Assembly (NCBI RefSeq): GCF_003287275.1
Contig: NZ_QEVW01000002.1
Location: 62,001 to 126,000, forward strand
DNA length: 64,000 bases
DNA from: Paenibacillus taichungensis
GTDB lineage: Bacteria > Bacillota > Bacilli > Paenibacillales > Paenibacillaceae
Reading direction: 5' to 3'
Shown: positions 1 to 10,100 of the stretch, in pieces
Position numbering within the stretch: position 1 is the first letter of the stretch
Layout: each line of letters opens with the position of its first letter
The notes under the pieces: generated by a model
What the model was told of the DNA's origin: nothing
The model's database searches: none
The model's input: only the letters and a program-made list of their open reading frames with translations
Made by a program: the position numbers and the translations under genes

Positions 1-570
1 CGACGGGAACGATTATTTATTGCACTCCGTATGCCGGCACATATTCAGAATTTACTTCGGATGTCTGCGGAACAGGTGCAAGGAAAGCTTGATTTTCGCA
101 AATGGACGGACTACCGGGATTATCATATTACACTGCAATTTCTGGGAGATACCCTTGTAAGTGACATTGGACATCTGCGTAAAGCGCTGCGTTCGGCAAC
201 GGCCGGGTTCCAGCCTTTTGAACTGCAATTATCCGGATGGGGAACGTTTGGTCTGGAAGAAGCGCCAAAGGTGTTGTGGAAGGGTGTTGAGGGAGAAACG
301 GATCAACTTCATCTTCTGCAAAAACAGATCGTGGGCGCAACTTCTTCCCTTGGATTTGAGGCGGAATTAAGACCTTATTCTCCTCATATTACGATTGCGC
401 GTAAATTTCTGGGCCAAAACCCAGGAAATGAAGATAAAGGGATATTTGGAGTGCTTCCAGGGCAGTTTTTAGGTGTTAATTCTTGGATGGTCCAAGATTT
501 TGTGCTTTATGTGACACAGCCAGGTCAGGCGCCGATGTATGACGTCGTGGATACGTTTTCTTTTTCCTGA
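1..570 (+). CDS. thpR: RNA 2',3'-cyclic phosphodiesterase / 2'-5' RNA ligase family protein (5' truncated)
   Basis: The protein carries both HxTxx motifs of the 2H phosphoesterase superfamily: HITLQFLGD near its first third and HITIARK in its second half, which supply the two catalytic His/Thr pairs. ThpR-type enzymes act on 2',3'-cyclic phosphate or 2'-5' linked RNA in the cytoplasm. The reading frame is open to base 1 and the residues encoded before the first ATG (RLFIALRMP) match the usual ThpR start, so the true start lies upstream of the window and the ATG at 31 is internal. About 189 residues are visible, close to the full family length. There is no partner gene in view. Family assignment is firm; the physiological substrate is not known from sequence. 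Confidence 0.85.
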   Translation, partial: RRERLFIALRMPAHIQNLLRMSAEQVQGKLDFRKWTDYRDYHITLQFLGDTLVSDIGHLRKALRSATAGFQPFELQLSGWGTFGLEEAPKVLWKGVEGETDQLHLLQKQIVGATSSLGFEAELRPYSPHITIARKFLGQNPGNEDKGIFGVLPGQFLGVNSWMVQDFVLYVTQPGQAPMYDVVDTFSFS

Positions 571-700
571 AACTCATTGATATGACATAAAATCACATTG
601 ACATAACGTTATTCCCTATGTAATATTAGCCATCGTTATTCAAATTCTTTTTTTGTGGTTACTTAGATTAGGGAATTGTTTCGACAGGAGGAATCTTCGA

Positions 701-1558
701 ATGGATATTATAAGCAAGAATCGTTGGGTGGCACCGATGTTATCTGTGCTGCTTGTATGTATAGTGGGGGCTAACGTCGTTCAGGCGACTGGAAAATGGA
801 ATGAGGCAAGTGATAGCAAACAGATGACCGAACTTGCGGCATCAGCAGAAAATAGCGAAAATTCTTTTAGCGGAGACAGGCGTATGATGGAAGACGGGAC
901 AAGTCTATCTTCTGATGCGTCTACACAGACTGATAACTGGACCAATTCGCTTCCGGCCAAGAACTGGCTGACGGCTGCCCAGGAAGAGCAGGAACATAAA
1001 GAAGCTAAGGCTAAACATGCGGCCCGAGCTGCAGCAGCGGCCAAAGCGAAGAAAGAAGCAGCTCTGAAATTGGCCAAGATAGAGCATGCCAAAGCGGTAG
1101 CTGCAATTACGACTCCCCCCCAAAAACTTTACTTTACACGGACCAAACTCCTGAACCAGGAAGACTCGAAACTTGCAACCTGGTCATACAGTGTGTCCGA
1201 TAAAGAGCTGCTTCTGCTGCAAAAAATCGTCATGGCAGAGGCGGAAGGTGAACCGTACGAAGGCAAAGTGGCAGTTGCCAATGTTGTCTTAAACCGGCTG
1301 CGGTCAGCCAATTTTCCCGATACCATTTACAAAGTAATCTACCAGAAATCTCAATTCAGTCCTGTAGCGAACGGGCGCTTGAAACGTGTTACTCCTAATG
1401 AGGACAGTATCAAGGCGGTTAATGCAGCACTGAATGGGAAAAAGGAAGTCGCCGATGATACGTATTATTTCTTGTCATTGACGCTTGCGGACGATCTGAC
1501 AGTGGCTCGTTCCCAGAAAAAAGTAAAAACGATCGGGCATCATACTTTTTACAAGTAA
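701..1558 (+). CDS. SleB-like cell wall hydrolase
   Basis: A 285-residue exported protein. The start at 701 is chosen because an AGGAGG-type site (acaggagg) sits just upstream and gives a standard signal peptide (residues about 8-29, ending near VQA). A Lys/Ala-rich stretch around residues 90-135 probably forms a charged helical linker. The C-terminal 115 residues match the Hydrolase_2 (SleB/CwlJ) fold, with the conserved block IVMAEAEGEPYEGKVAVANV and the following VLNR and SQFSPV motifs. Family members are lytic transglycosylases that act on cortex or cell-wall peptidoglycan. It lacks the N-terminal peptidoglycan-binding domain typical of true SleB, so a role in vegetative wall turnover is as likely as spore germination. 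Confidence 0.85.
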   Translation: MDIISKNRWVAPMLSVLLVCIVGANVVQATGKWNEASDSKQMTELAASAENSENSFSGDRRMMEDGTSLSSDASTQTDNWTNSLPAKNWLTAAQEEQEHKEAKAKHAARAAAAAKAKKEAALKLAKIEHAKAVAAITTPPQKLYFTRTKLLNQEDSKLATWSYSVSDKELLLLQKIVMAEAEGEPYEGKVAVANVVLNRLRSANFPDTIYKVIYQKSQFSPVANGRLKRVTPNEDSIKAVNAALNGKKEVADDTYYFLSLTLADDLTVARSQKKVKTIGHHTFYK

Positions 1559-1572
1559 TTGACCCGTAAATT

Positions 1573-1645
1573 CTGCAAACAGGCAGGGTAGTTAACTATG
1601 TATTCGCTACATAGACCTTGAAAAGCCCTGTAATGCAGTTTTATT
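1573..1645 (+). other. Branched hairpin structure after the SleB-like gene, possible terminator
   Basis: An outer helix pairs CTGCA-a-ACAGG (1573-1583) with CCTGT-aa-TGCAG (1627-1638). It encloses a perfect hairpin CTATGTA-ttcgc-TACATAG (1596-1614). The outer helix is followed directly by TTTTATTT, so termination is the simplest reading, but the branched form is more elaborate than a normal terminator. Confidence 0.5.
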
Positions 1646-1731
1646 TCGTCGTTTTTAATTTGATTGGTGATGAGAGTTTGTTATTTAAATTACCCTTTTT
1701 ACCAGCTAATCATACAGAAATATGAATGAAA

Positions 1732-1776
1732 TAAAAGAAGGTTCCCTTCCGGATTAATGGAGGGGAACCTTCTTTA
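1732..1776. terminator. Bidirectional terminator between convergent genes
   Basis: An inverted repeat (AAGAAGGTTCCC ... GGGAACCTTCTT) with A-run before and T-run after lies between the SleB-like gene and the convergent glycosyltransferase gene, so it can stop transcription from both sides. Confidence 0.85.
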
Positions 1777-1835
1777 TGCATGTCTTTAAGAGATGAAACG
1801 CCTTCGTAGAACGATTAGAAGGGGTCATAGAGCTG

Positions 1836-3056
1836 CTAGAATGGGATTCGGGTACCTGACAGCGAAGTTGCTCCAATTCCGGCTGTGAAGCGCTCCTTGG
1901 GCGCTGATGTGACTTCCGCTGTGGCCGGGAACAATAAATCATGGACAGCCTGGGCACAACAGGTTGGATCGTAGGTGTTTTTGCTCCCTAATTTGTGAAC
2001 TGATTTCAGCTGACTTTCAGCTTCACGTGGTGCATAGATCTGCTCACACAAATGCCTGAAGCGATTGGTTATAACGTCAGCAGAGTGAATCACCTGGCCG
2101 TATCCGGCTTGTACAAAATATTCACAGTTCTCTTCTTCCTGTCCCGGCAATGGAGGTACGAATAACATCGGCAAGCCTTTAGCCAATGCTTCTGTACAAG
2201 TCATGCCACCTGGTTTCGTAATGAGCACATCGGATACGTCCATCAGTTTGCTGACCTCACGAGTATACCCAAGAATGCGTATATTCGGATGTTGGAAGCA
2301 GGACATTTCTTTCAGCTTGGCAATCATTTTCTCATTGCTTCCCAGACAGAACAGCAGCTGTACACGATCCGCCCATGACGTGAGGGCCTTCATATGCTCT
2401 TCATCAAAGGAAAGACCCCATCCGCCACCCATTAGCAGAGCAGTGGGCATGTTCTGAAGCCCCATTTCCTGTCGGAGGCTTACCTTGTCTCCTGCTTCCC
2501 AGAAGTCAGGATGCACAGGAATACCGGTGATTTGGATGCGAGAGGGCTCAACACCCCTGATCTCAAGCAGAGCCTTTACCTGTGGCGTGGATACCAAATA
2601 TTTGTTGACCTCGGGATTAATCCACGTTGCATGTACGTCATAGTCTGTGACCAACGTATATAGTGGAATATTAAGTCCCTGGCGTTTCAGTCGTGAGATG
2701 ACCGCATTCGGAAATGGATGAGTACAGATCACAGCATCGGGTTTCAATTGGGATACGACTTGAGCCGTCTGTGTGTAGAAAATCCGGTGCAAGGCCAGTT
2801 TGGTAAATCCGTTTAGTGATTTGTTGTATTGTGTCCGATACAGCAGACTGACCAGCTTAGGCTGAACAGTTAGCGTCTTGCGGTATGCAGACAGAATAAG
2901 CGGAGCCATGGTTGGATTTAAAAATTTGCCGAGCTCAATAACCCGACTATGCACATGTGGACTGACTTTCTTAATGCCGCTTGCGAGCGCATGGGCGGCC
3001 TGGGTGTGACCGGTGCCGAAACCTTCGGATAACAAGAGCACTCTTGGTTTTCGCAT
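1836..3056 (-). CDS. UgtP/MGDG synthase-like glycosyltransferase
   Basis: A 406-residue GT28-type enzyme. The N-terminal half matches the monogalactosyldiacylglycerol synthase domain (EGFGTGHTQAAHALA near residue 12, then THPFPN and VTDYDVHATW). The C-terminal half has the nucleotide-sugar site of GT28 proteins (MGGGWGLSFDE and TKPGGMTCTEALAKG). UgtP-type proteins transfer glucose from UDP-glucose to diacylglycerol at the inner face of the membrane, making glycolipids and the lipoteichoic acid anchor. The start at 3056 is preferred because AAAGGTGA lies just upstream; an ATG at 3074 is possible. The gene stands alone, convergent with the SleB-like gene. Lipid acceptor and sugar number are inferred from the family. 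Confidence 0.8.
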   Translation of the reverse strand: MRKPRVLLLSEGFGTGHTQAAHALASGIKKVSPHVHSRVIELGKFLNPTMAPLILSAYRKTLTVQPKLVSLLYRTQYNKSLNGFTKLALHRIFYTQTAQVVSQLKPDAVICTHPFPNAVISRLKRQGLNIPLYTLVTDYDVHATWINPEVNKYLVSTPQVKALLEIRGVEPSRIQITGIPVHPDFWEAGDKVSLRQEMGLQNMPTALLMGGGWGLSFDEEHMKALTSWADRVQLLFCLGSNEKMIAKLKEMSCFQHPNIRILGYTREVSKLMDVSDVLITKPGGMTCTEALAKGLPMLFVPPLPGQEEENCEYFVQAGYGQVIHSADVITNRFRHLCEQIYAPREAESQLKSVHKLGSKNTYDPTCCAQAVHDLLFPATAEVTSAPKERFTAGIGATSLSGTRIPF

Positions 3057-3350
3057 GAGTTCACCTTTATTCATCAATTTAAATTTAACATTCATAGTCA
3101 TACCGCACGTTGCATTACTACAAGAATATACAGCGAAGCGGGAAATCATGTTCATTCGTTACATATTTACACTATAGTTAATGTTCTGATACATCAAAAC
3201 TTCGTCTTAATCCGTGTTGTTGGAGTCATCATACACTATAGACGACGATAGAAGCAGTTTCCACTGCATTTCGGTTAAAAAAAATTAACACAATTTTTTA
3301 ATGTTAGGGTTGCAATCTGATGATGAGAGTGGTAATCTTGGTTTTGACCG

Positions 3351-3377
3351 AATGACCGAATTGTATTTTTGGTCATT
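3351..3377. promoter_or_regulatory. Putative TetR operator, AATGACC-N13-GGTCATT
   Basis: A perfect 7-bp inverted repeat (3351-3357 and 3371-3377) with a 13-bp spacer ends 36 bp before the TetR gene start. A further TGACCGAA copy lies directly upstream at 3345-3352. The same arrangement, slightly degenerate, recurs before the YhgE-like gene at 4084-4110. I infer autoregulation. Confidence 0.6.
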
Positions 3378-3413
3378 TAAAGAGGACGATCAATGAAAAT
3401 GAGGAGGGATATG

Positions 3414-3995
3414 ATGGCTCCGATTGACAGGAGACAGCAGGTCATTCATGCAGCCGCGCAGTCTTTTGCCATGTTTGGATACAAGGCAACCACGATGGAT
3501 CAGGTAGCGAAGATTGCGAATGTTGGCAAGGGAACGATCTACACGTTCTTTACGAATAAGGAACAATTGTTTGATCAGATTTTGGTGGAAGTAATCCAGG
3601 AAATGAAAAACATTGCTCATCGTGAAGTTCATCAGGAAAGTGCTTTTTTTGATAATTTGTTTCGTGTGCTTGATTCATTGCTGGAGTTTCGCCGTGATCA
3701 CGATTTGCTGGTTAAATTGTCCCAGGAGCTTAAGGATTTTGGAACTCTTCAGGCCAAAGAAGGTTTGGAGAAAGTGGAGAAAGTCATCTCCGATTTTCTG
3801 GCACGGGAGCTTGAGAAGGCAAGAGACAACGGAGAGATTCGTGACTGTGATCCACAGGTAGTAGCCTTTATGATGATTCGTTTGTACATTGCCCTTACCT
3901 CAGATTGGAGCAAGCAACATGAGCCGCTGAGCAAAGAGGAAATCAAGAATTACTTTCGCCTTTTCTTAATGGAAGGAATTGCTGCTGCAACGTAA
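3414..3995 (+). CDS. TetR/AcrR family transcriptional regulator
   Basis: A 193-residue regulator. Residues about 5-60 form a typical TetR helix-turn-helix (TTMDQVAKIANVGKGTIYTFF), followed by a variable all-helical ligand-binding domain. The start at 3414 is chosen because GAGGAGG sits six bases upstream; ATGs at 3393 and 3411 are alternatives. It lies 207 bp upstream of and co-directional with the YhgE/Pip gene, and both carry the same inverted-repeat operator. It therefore probably represses itself and the membrane protein until an unknown ligand binds. Confidence 0.9.
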   Translation: MAPIDRRQQVIHAAAQSFAMFGYKATTMDQVAKIANVGKGTIYTFFTNKEQLFDQILVEVIQEMKNIAHREVHQESAFFDNLFRVLDSLLEFRRDHDLLVKLSQELKDFGTLQAKEGLEKVEKVISDFLARELEKARDNGEIRDCDPQVVAFMMIRLYIALTSDWSKQHEPLSKEEIKNYFRLFLMEGIAAAT

Positions 3996-4083
3996 CCCGA
4001 ATTTATTCTACTATCATATGGGTTAGTCATACGATTGAAGGCAGTGAGGCTTGTCGAAAGACAGGTTTGTTTTTTTGCTCTAA

Positions 4084-4110
4084 AGTGACCGTTTGAGGAA
4101 AATAGTCATT
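4084..4110. promoter_or_regulatory. Putative TetR operator upstream of YhgE-like gene
   Basis: AGTGACC-N13-AGTCATT has the same spacing as the palindrome at 3351-3377 and shares TGACCG-N13-GTCATTT with it. It lies about 95 bp upstream of the 4203 start codon. Confidence 0.55.
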
Positions 4111-4115
4111 TCGTA

Positions 4116-4135
4116 TTTCGGTAAATTTTCCGAAA
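4116..4135. promoter_or_regulatory. 20-bp palindrome upstream of YhgE-like gene
   Basis: TTTCGG and CCGAAA flank an AAATTT core and give an 18-of-20 palindrome, a few bases after the TetR-like operator. It may be a second protein site or part of the promoter architecture. Its binder is unknown. Confidence 0.4.
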
Positions 4136-4202
4136 GGAATCAAATTAATTTCATTATGGTTATTCTGCTTAGGAAGCAGAGAGAACAAGGGGAGAAAATA
4201 AC

Positions 4203-6485
4203 ATGAAATCTTTATCCGTGTTTTTCAAGGATGTGGGATCGGCCGTGAGAAACCCGAAGGTGTTGATCCCCGTTATTGCAATTTTATTTATACCGATTCT
4301 ATATAGTGGTATCTATTTGGCTGCCTACTGGGACCCATATGGTCATGTCGATGAAATGCCGGTTGCGGTTGTAAACCTTGATAAGGGCGCAGAACTGGAA
4401 GGCAAATCATTGCATGTCGGTAGTGACCTCGTTGATGAACTGAAGAAAAATGCAGATTTTAAATGGGACTTTGTCAGTGCCAGCCAAGCCAAAGAAGGCA
4501 TGGAAAACGACAAGTATTATATGCAAATTACGATTCCGGAAAACTTTTCATCCCAGGCAACCACGTTGCTTGATGATAAGCCACAGCCGGCTGATCTGAT
4601 CTATGAACCGAATGGAAATTACAGCTTCGTGGGTGCGCAGATTGGGAAGACGGCCATCAAGGATCTAAAAGCTAAGGTTTCGGCCAAAGTGACGGAATCC
4701 TATGCGGAGACCCTGTTCGACAAGTTTTCCGAAGTGTCGGACGGATTGGCAGAAGCTGGAGACGGCGCTGGAGAATTGAATACCGGTGCAGGCAAGCTGG
4801 ATGATGGAGCTATGAAGCTCAAGGATAATCTGGAGAAGCTGGCTTCTGGTACATTGGAACTTCAAGATGGCTTGTCTCCATTAAGTGATGGTGTAAATGC
4901 ACTGCATACGGGTGCATCTAAACTTGAAAGTGGAACATCGAATCTGGTATCCGGTTTGCAGCAGCTGCAAGCAGCGGCGACAAGCCAGCTTCAGAGCGGT
5001 GCAGACCAGTTGAAGGACGGCAGTGCCAAGCTGGAAACTGGACTGAAGTCTTCCGTGGACGGAGCAGGCAAACTGCAAGCGGGTCTGCAGTCGTCTGAGC
5101 AGGGCAGTGCGAAGCTGTCCGAGGGTCTGCAAAGTGCAGTCCAAGGTAGCGGCACTTTGGCCACTGGCCTGCAATCGGCAGTAGACGGCAGCAGCAAGGT
5201 TGCTGATGGTGCTCAAGGCGTTGCTGACGGGTTGAAGCAGCTTGCTGCATCCAACCCTGAACTGGCAGCCAGTGAGGATGTACAGAAGCTGCTGGCAGCC
5301 AGTGCAGCAGTCGCTGAAGGCAGTAAGCAACTGCATGAGAGCGAACAGAAGCTCGCGCAGGGTGCAGATCAGTTGCACCAGGGCAATCAGCAACTGGCAG
5401 CAGGTGCGTCTGAGCTGCATGGAGGCCAAGAGCAGCTTCTGACAGGTGCGAACCAGTTGGTGGATGGTCAGCAGCAATTGCTGGCGGGCGCTGGACAGCT
5501 TAGCCAAGGCGGAGCGAAGCTCTCCGATGGTCTGAAACAGTTCAGCGGTAAGCTGGGCGAGGCTGCAAGTGGAGGCACATTGCTGGCAGATGGAGCCAAG
5601 CAACTGGGCTCCGGAACTACAGCCCTGCAATCAGGTGTGGGTAAATTGAGCGGTGGTGTGAGTTCGCTAACGGACGGCTCCAAACAACTCGGTGACGGAG
5701 CAGGCAAGCTGGCAGACGGTTTAACTGAGCTGAAAGACGGCTCAAGCGAACTGGCTACCAAGCTGAACGATGCGGCTCAGAAAACGTCAGAAGTCAAGAA
5801 AACGGACGATGTAGTGAATATGTTTGCTGAACCTGTGAATACGTCCGAGAACACAACAGAGAACGTGAGCAATTACGGTACAGGGTTGACGCCGTTCTTC
5901 CTGTCCATCGGTTTGTTTGTTGGATCGCTGATTTCAACGATTGTTTTGAAAATGCGGGAAACTTCCGTACCGGGGGCAACGGGTTGGAACCGTTTTGTAA
6001 GCCGTACGCTCGTATTCGGTTTTGTGAGCATTATCCAATCCGTAATCGTGGCAAGCTTCATGCTGTACGGTCTTGGACTGGAAACACACAGCGTACCGCT
6101 GTTCTATCTGTTCACGATCTTTACGGGACTGACCTTTATGTTTATTGTTCAGGCCCTCGTAACTTGGCTTGACTTGCCAGGACGTTATGTTGTTATCCTG
6201 TTATTGGTCTTCCAGCTTGCAGCAAGTGCGGGAACCTTCCCGGTGGAGCTGATTCCGTCGTGGCTTCAGGCGTTTAGCCCTTGGCTGCCAATGACGCACA
6301 GCATCATGGGCTTCAAAGCAGTTGTATCCAGTGGCAATTTCGATGTGATGTGGCATCAGGTCGGTATTCTGTCAATCTATGCAGGTATATCTGTGCTGCT
6401 GACCTTGGCTTTCTTCCTTTGGAGCGGCAGACGTCGCAAAAAAGAAGCCGAAGTGGTTGAATCCGGTCAAGTGGTGACGGCATAA
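4203..6485 (+). CDS. YhgE/Pip domain-containing membrane protein
   Basis: A 760-residue protein. A first membrane helix (about 18-40) precedes the conserved YhgE/Pip N-terminal domain (residues about 40-170). A very long extracellular repeat region (about 180-540) follows, built from units of the form GAxxLxxG with D/S/T/Q variation. Five or so C-terminal membrane helices (about 565-745) resemble an ABC-2 type permease, and the tail is basic. Relatives include the phage infection protein of lactococci and B. subtilis YhgE; their transport role is poorly defined. The RBS is aggggag before the ATG. The gene follows a TetR regulator with a matching operator, which suggests inducible expression. 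No ATPase gene is adjacent. Confidence 0.85.
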   Translation: MKSLSVFFKDVGSAVRNPKVLIPVIAILFIPILYSGIYLAAYWDPYGHVDEMPVAVVNLDKGAELEGKSLHVGSDLVDELKKNADFKWDFVSASQAKEGMENDKYYMQITIPENFSSQATTLLDDKPQPADLIYEPNGNYSFVGAQIGKTAIKDLKAKVSAKVTESYAETLFDKFSEVSDGLAEAGDGAGELNTGAGKLDDGAMKLKDNLEKLASGTLELQDGLSPLSDGVNALHTGASKLESGTSNLVSGLQQLQAAATSQLQSGADQLKDGSAKLETGLKSSVDGAGKLQAGLQSSEQGSAKLSEGLQSAVQGSGTLATGLQSAVDGSSKVADGAQGVADGLKQLAASNPELAASEDVQKLLAASAAVAEGSKQLHESEQKLAQGADQLHQGNQQLAAGASELHGGQEQLLTGANQLVDGQQQLLAGAGQLSQGGAKLSDGLKQFSGKLGEAASGGTLLADGAKQLGSGTTALQSGVGKLSGGVSSLTDGSKQLGDGAGKLADGLTELKDGSSELATKLNDAAQKTSEVKKTDDVVNMFAEPVNTSENTTENVSNYGTGLTPFFLSIGLFVGSLISTIVLKMRETSVPGATGWNRFVSRTLVFGFVSIIQSVIVASFMLYGLGLETHSVPLFYLFTIFTGLTFMFIVQALVTWLDLPGRYVVILLLVFQLAASAGTFPVELIPSWLQAFSPWLPMTHSIMGFKAVVSSGNFDVMWHQVGILSIYAGISVLLTLAFFLWSGRRRKKEAEVVESGQVVTA

Positions 6486-6573
6486 GCCGAATTGAACCGG
6501 AATAGGACAGAATAGTGAAAATAAACTTTGAACTCAAGTATCAAAATTATGCAATATAGTAGTCAAATAGTGC

Positions 6574-6614
6574 AAAGAGTCTGCGACCTGAAAATGGGCT
6601 GCAGACTCTTTTTG
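6574..6614 (+). terminator. Rho-independent terminator after YhgE-like gene
   Basis: AAAGAGTCTGC at 6574-6584 pairs with GCAGACTCTTT at 6601-6611, followed by T residues. Confidence 0.85.
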
Positions 6615-6732
6615 TATACAAATGCATAAGGATGAAGATAATCGCTGGAGCATGACATGAGAAATTGGCCCAACTATGGTTAAACGCAGGCCACATATGG
6701 AATGATTTTCTTTTGTCAGCAATTAAAATTAG

Positions 6733-6760
6733 TTGTACTCTGACATAAAATGTGTATAAT
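6733..6760 (+). promoter_or_regulatory. Candidate sigma-A promoter for the glutamate synthase gene
   Basis: TTGTAC (6733-6738) and a consensus TATAAT (6755-6760) are 16 bp apart. Transcription would start near 6767 and give a leader of about 390 nt before the glutamate synthase start codon. Confidence 0.6.
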
Positions 6761-6782
6761 TATTCGAAAAAGAGATGAATTT

Positions 6783-6860
6783 TAGCATCAGCACACTAAA
6801 GCTGTACTGCAAAACATTTCTTATCAGAGGTATTAAAAAGTTTAAATTGCGCTGATGTTA
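6783..6860 (+). other. Long-range helix in the glutamate synthase leader
   Basis: TAGCATCAGC (6783-6792) can pair with GCTGATGTTA (6851-6860), enclosing about 58 nt near the 5' end of the predicted leader. The remaining bases up to 7159 hold no supported gene; one short frame at 6927-7121 has no RBS. I cannot match this leader to a known riboswitch class. Confidence 0.4.
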
Positions 6861-7159
6861 GGTCGGTGTTAAAATAATAGAACTATATCAAAAAACGTCG
6901 CTCCATACCAGCGGCCGTGCCAGCGGTTGCGTGTTGTTATACCAAGCTGTTTACCGGGTGATCCGGACCAGCTCATCTCATGGATGGCCCCTGCCGCAAT
7001 AGCAGCACTTATAAGATTGACAGCCCTTATTGCTGTCGCCCTCGTTCATCCAGCAGGCAATTTTCATGTTGAAAATGCCCGTTCCTCCCGTTTCATTGTT
7101 GCTTGTTGCCTATGTTCTTGATCTTTCCGAAATACTTCATTATAGAAAGGTTGCGTTCC

Positions 7160-10100
7160 ATGAGACACATCGGATTACCTCCTAAACAGGGTCTGTATGA
7201 CCCGCAGTTCGAAAAAGACGCATGCGGAATGGGTTTTGTCGCCAACATCAAAGGAGTACCTTCACACGACATCGTTAGTCAGGCACTGACCATGCTCAGT
7301 AACATGGAACACCGCGGAGGACAGGGCAGTGAGCCGAATTCCGGTGACGGAGCCGGTATCTTGATCCAGATTCCACATCGCTATTTTGCACAGGAAGCGG
7401 ACCGTCTTGGTTTTGCATTACCTGAACAAGGCTTCTACGGCGTAGGGATGCTGTTCCTTTCACAGGACCCTGTCATTCGGAGCGCGCACGAAGAAAGCCT
7501 TAAGAAAATCATCGAAGAAGAAGGCCAGACGTTCCTGGGTTTCCGGGATGTGCCTACGTTTGATGAAATGCTGGGACGATCTGCGCTTGCAGCGAAGCCT
7601 TATGTACGTCAGGTGTTCATTGGAAGATCGGCAGATGTTAAGGATGAATTGGGATTTGAACGGAAATTGTACGTCATTCGTAGACGTGCGGAGCTGGCTA
7701 TTCGTTATTCCGCGGATGAAGCAGAAGGTGGTTCATTCTACCTGCCAAGCTTGTCCTGTCGCAAAATTGTCTACAAAGGCATGCTGACAACGGAACAGGT
7801 GGGACAGTTCTATCTGGATCTTCAGGAAGATCTCGTGGAATCAGCAATTGCGCTTGTTCACTCCCGCTTCAGTACGAATACATTCCCTAGCTGGGAGCGT
7901 GCTCACCCGTATCGCTTCATGATCCACAACGGTGAGATCAATACGATGCGTGGTAACGTGAACTGGATGCATGCCCGGCAGTCGCTGTTTGAAAGCGAAT
8001 TGTTCGGTAACGACATCTCGAAAGTAAAACCGGTTATCAATCCGGATGGTTCGGATACAGCGATGTTTGATAACACGCTAGAGTTCCTTTATTTGAGCGG
8101 ACGTTCATTGCCACACGTGGCCATGATGATGGTTCCTGAGCCTTGGAGTACAGATGAGGGAATGGACCCTGCCAAAAAGGCATTCTATGAATATCACAGC
8201 ACGATGATGGAGCCTTGGGATGGACCTGCAGCGATGGCTTTTACCGACGGTTTGCAGATTGGTGCAACTCTTGACCGTAATGGTTTGCGTCCTGCACGTT
8301 ATTATGTAACGAAAGATGACCGTATTATTTTATCCTCCGAGGTGGGGGTACTTGATATCGCTCCTGAAGAAATTCTCTACAAAGATCGTCTGCGTCCTGG
8401 ACGTATGTTGCTTGTTGATACAGAGCAAGGCCGTATCATTGCGGATGAGGAAGTGAAAGCTCTCATTGCGGCCGAGAATCCGTATCAGGATTGGCTCGAT
8501 GAGCATCTGATGGATCTGAATGAGCTGCCGGATGCACCGGAACTGCCTGATCCAAAACATGATAACGTGACCCAGCTTCAGCTGGCCTATGGATATACAT
8601 TTGAAGAATTGCGCAAAGTGTTGGAGCCAATGGCTTCAACAGGCATGGAAGCTACAGGGTCCATGGGTTATGATGCACCACTGGCGGTTTTGTCGGATCG
8701 TCCGCAGCGTCTGTATAACTATTTTAAACAAATGTTTGCACAAGTTACGAATCCACCGATCGACGCAATTCGTGAAGAGATTGTAACGTCTACAGCAACA
8801 ACGATCGGACCTGAGCGTAACCTGCTGAATCCTGAACCCGAGAGTTGTCGTCAGATTCGTTTGGATACACCGGTACTCTCTAATGAGGATTTTGCGAAGA
8901 TTCGCCACGTTCGTCGTCCGGGCTTCCGTTCGATGACGATTCCGATCTTCTTTACAGCAAAAGAGGGCGCAGAAGGACTTCGCAAAGCGATGGAACTGCT
9001 CTTCGAAGCTTCAGACCGTGTCATTGACAAAGGTCACAACATTTTGATCCTGTCTGACCGTGGTGTTGACGCGGAGAATGCTGCAATTCCTGCATTGCTG
9101 GCCGTAGCAGGTTTGCATCACCATCTGATTCGCAAAGGAACCAGAACCAAAGTTAGCATTTTGCTGGAATCGGCAGAGCCGCGTGACATTCATCACTATG
9201 CCTTGTTGCTTGGTTACGGCGTAAGTGCGGTGAACCCTTATCTGGCGTTTGAAACGCTGGATGACATGATTCAGCAAGGGTTGCTGCGTGGCATCTCACA
9301 TGAGAAAGCCGTGAAGAACTACATTAAAGCCGCTACCAAGGGCGTTATTAAAATATTGTCCAAAATGGGAATCTCGACGATTCAATCCTATCGCGGTGCT
9401 CAAATCTTTGAAGCCGTGGGCCTGAAATCGGACTTCGTTGATCGTTACTTTACGTGGACACCTTCGCGAATTGGCGGGATTGGTCTAGAAGAAGTGGCAG
9501 CCGAAGCATTGACTCATCACAACCGTGCCTTTACGGACAAAGATGGCAATGACAAAGTACTGGATTCCGGCGGGGAATACCAATGGCGTAACGACGGAGA
9601 AGAGCATCTGTTCAATCCGCAAACGATCCATACGTTACAGCATGCAGTACGTACGGGCGACTACAAACTGTATAAAAAGTATTCCAAACTCGTGCAAGGC
9701 GAAAATGATCAGTTGCTGACCATTCGCTCCATGCTGAGACTTAAACCGGTCGGTCCTGCTATTCCTTTGGAAGAAGTAGAATCCGTCGAAGACATTATGC
9801 GCCGTTTCAAAACAGGGGCAATGTCCTTCGGTTCAATCAGCAAAGAGGCACATGAAGATCTCGCTATTGCGATGAACCGTGTTGGTGGTAAGTCCAATAC
9901 AGGTGAAGGCGGCGAAGATCCGGCTCGCTTCATTAAAGATAGTAACGGTGATTCTCGTCGCAGTGCGATCAAACAGGTGGCATCCGGACGTTTTGGTGTA
10001 ACATCGAACTATCTGGTTAATGCCGACGAGATTCAGATCAAGATGGCACAGGGAGCAAAACCGGGTGAAGGTGGACAGCTGCCTGGACGTAAGGTATACC

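Noticed and set aside
4881..5630. 249-aa minus-strand frame inside the YhgE-like gene
   Set aside because: It mirrors the GAxxLxxG repeats; the Cys/Gln/Leu-rich translation is typical of a shadow frame.
6927..7121. 64-aa frame in the glutamate synthase leader
   Set aside because: No RBS, ends inside the upstream region of gltA, and has no recognisable domain; the leader is better described as untranslated.
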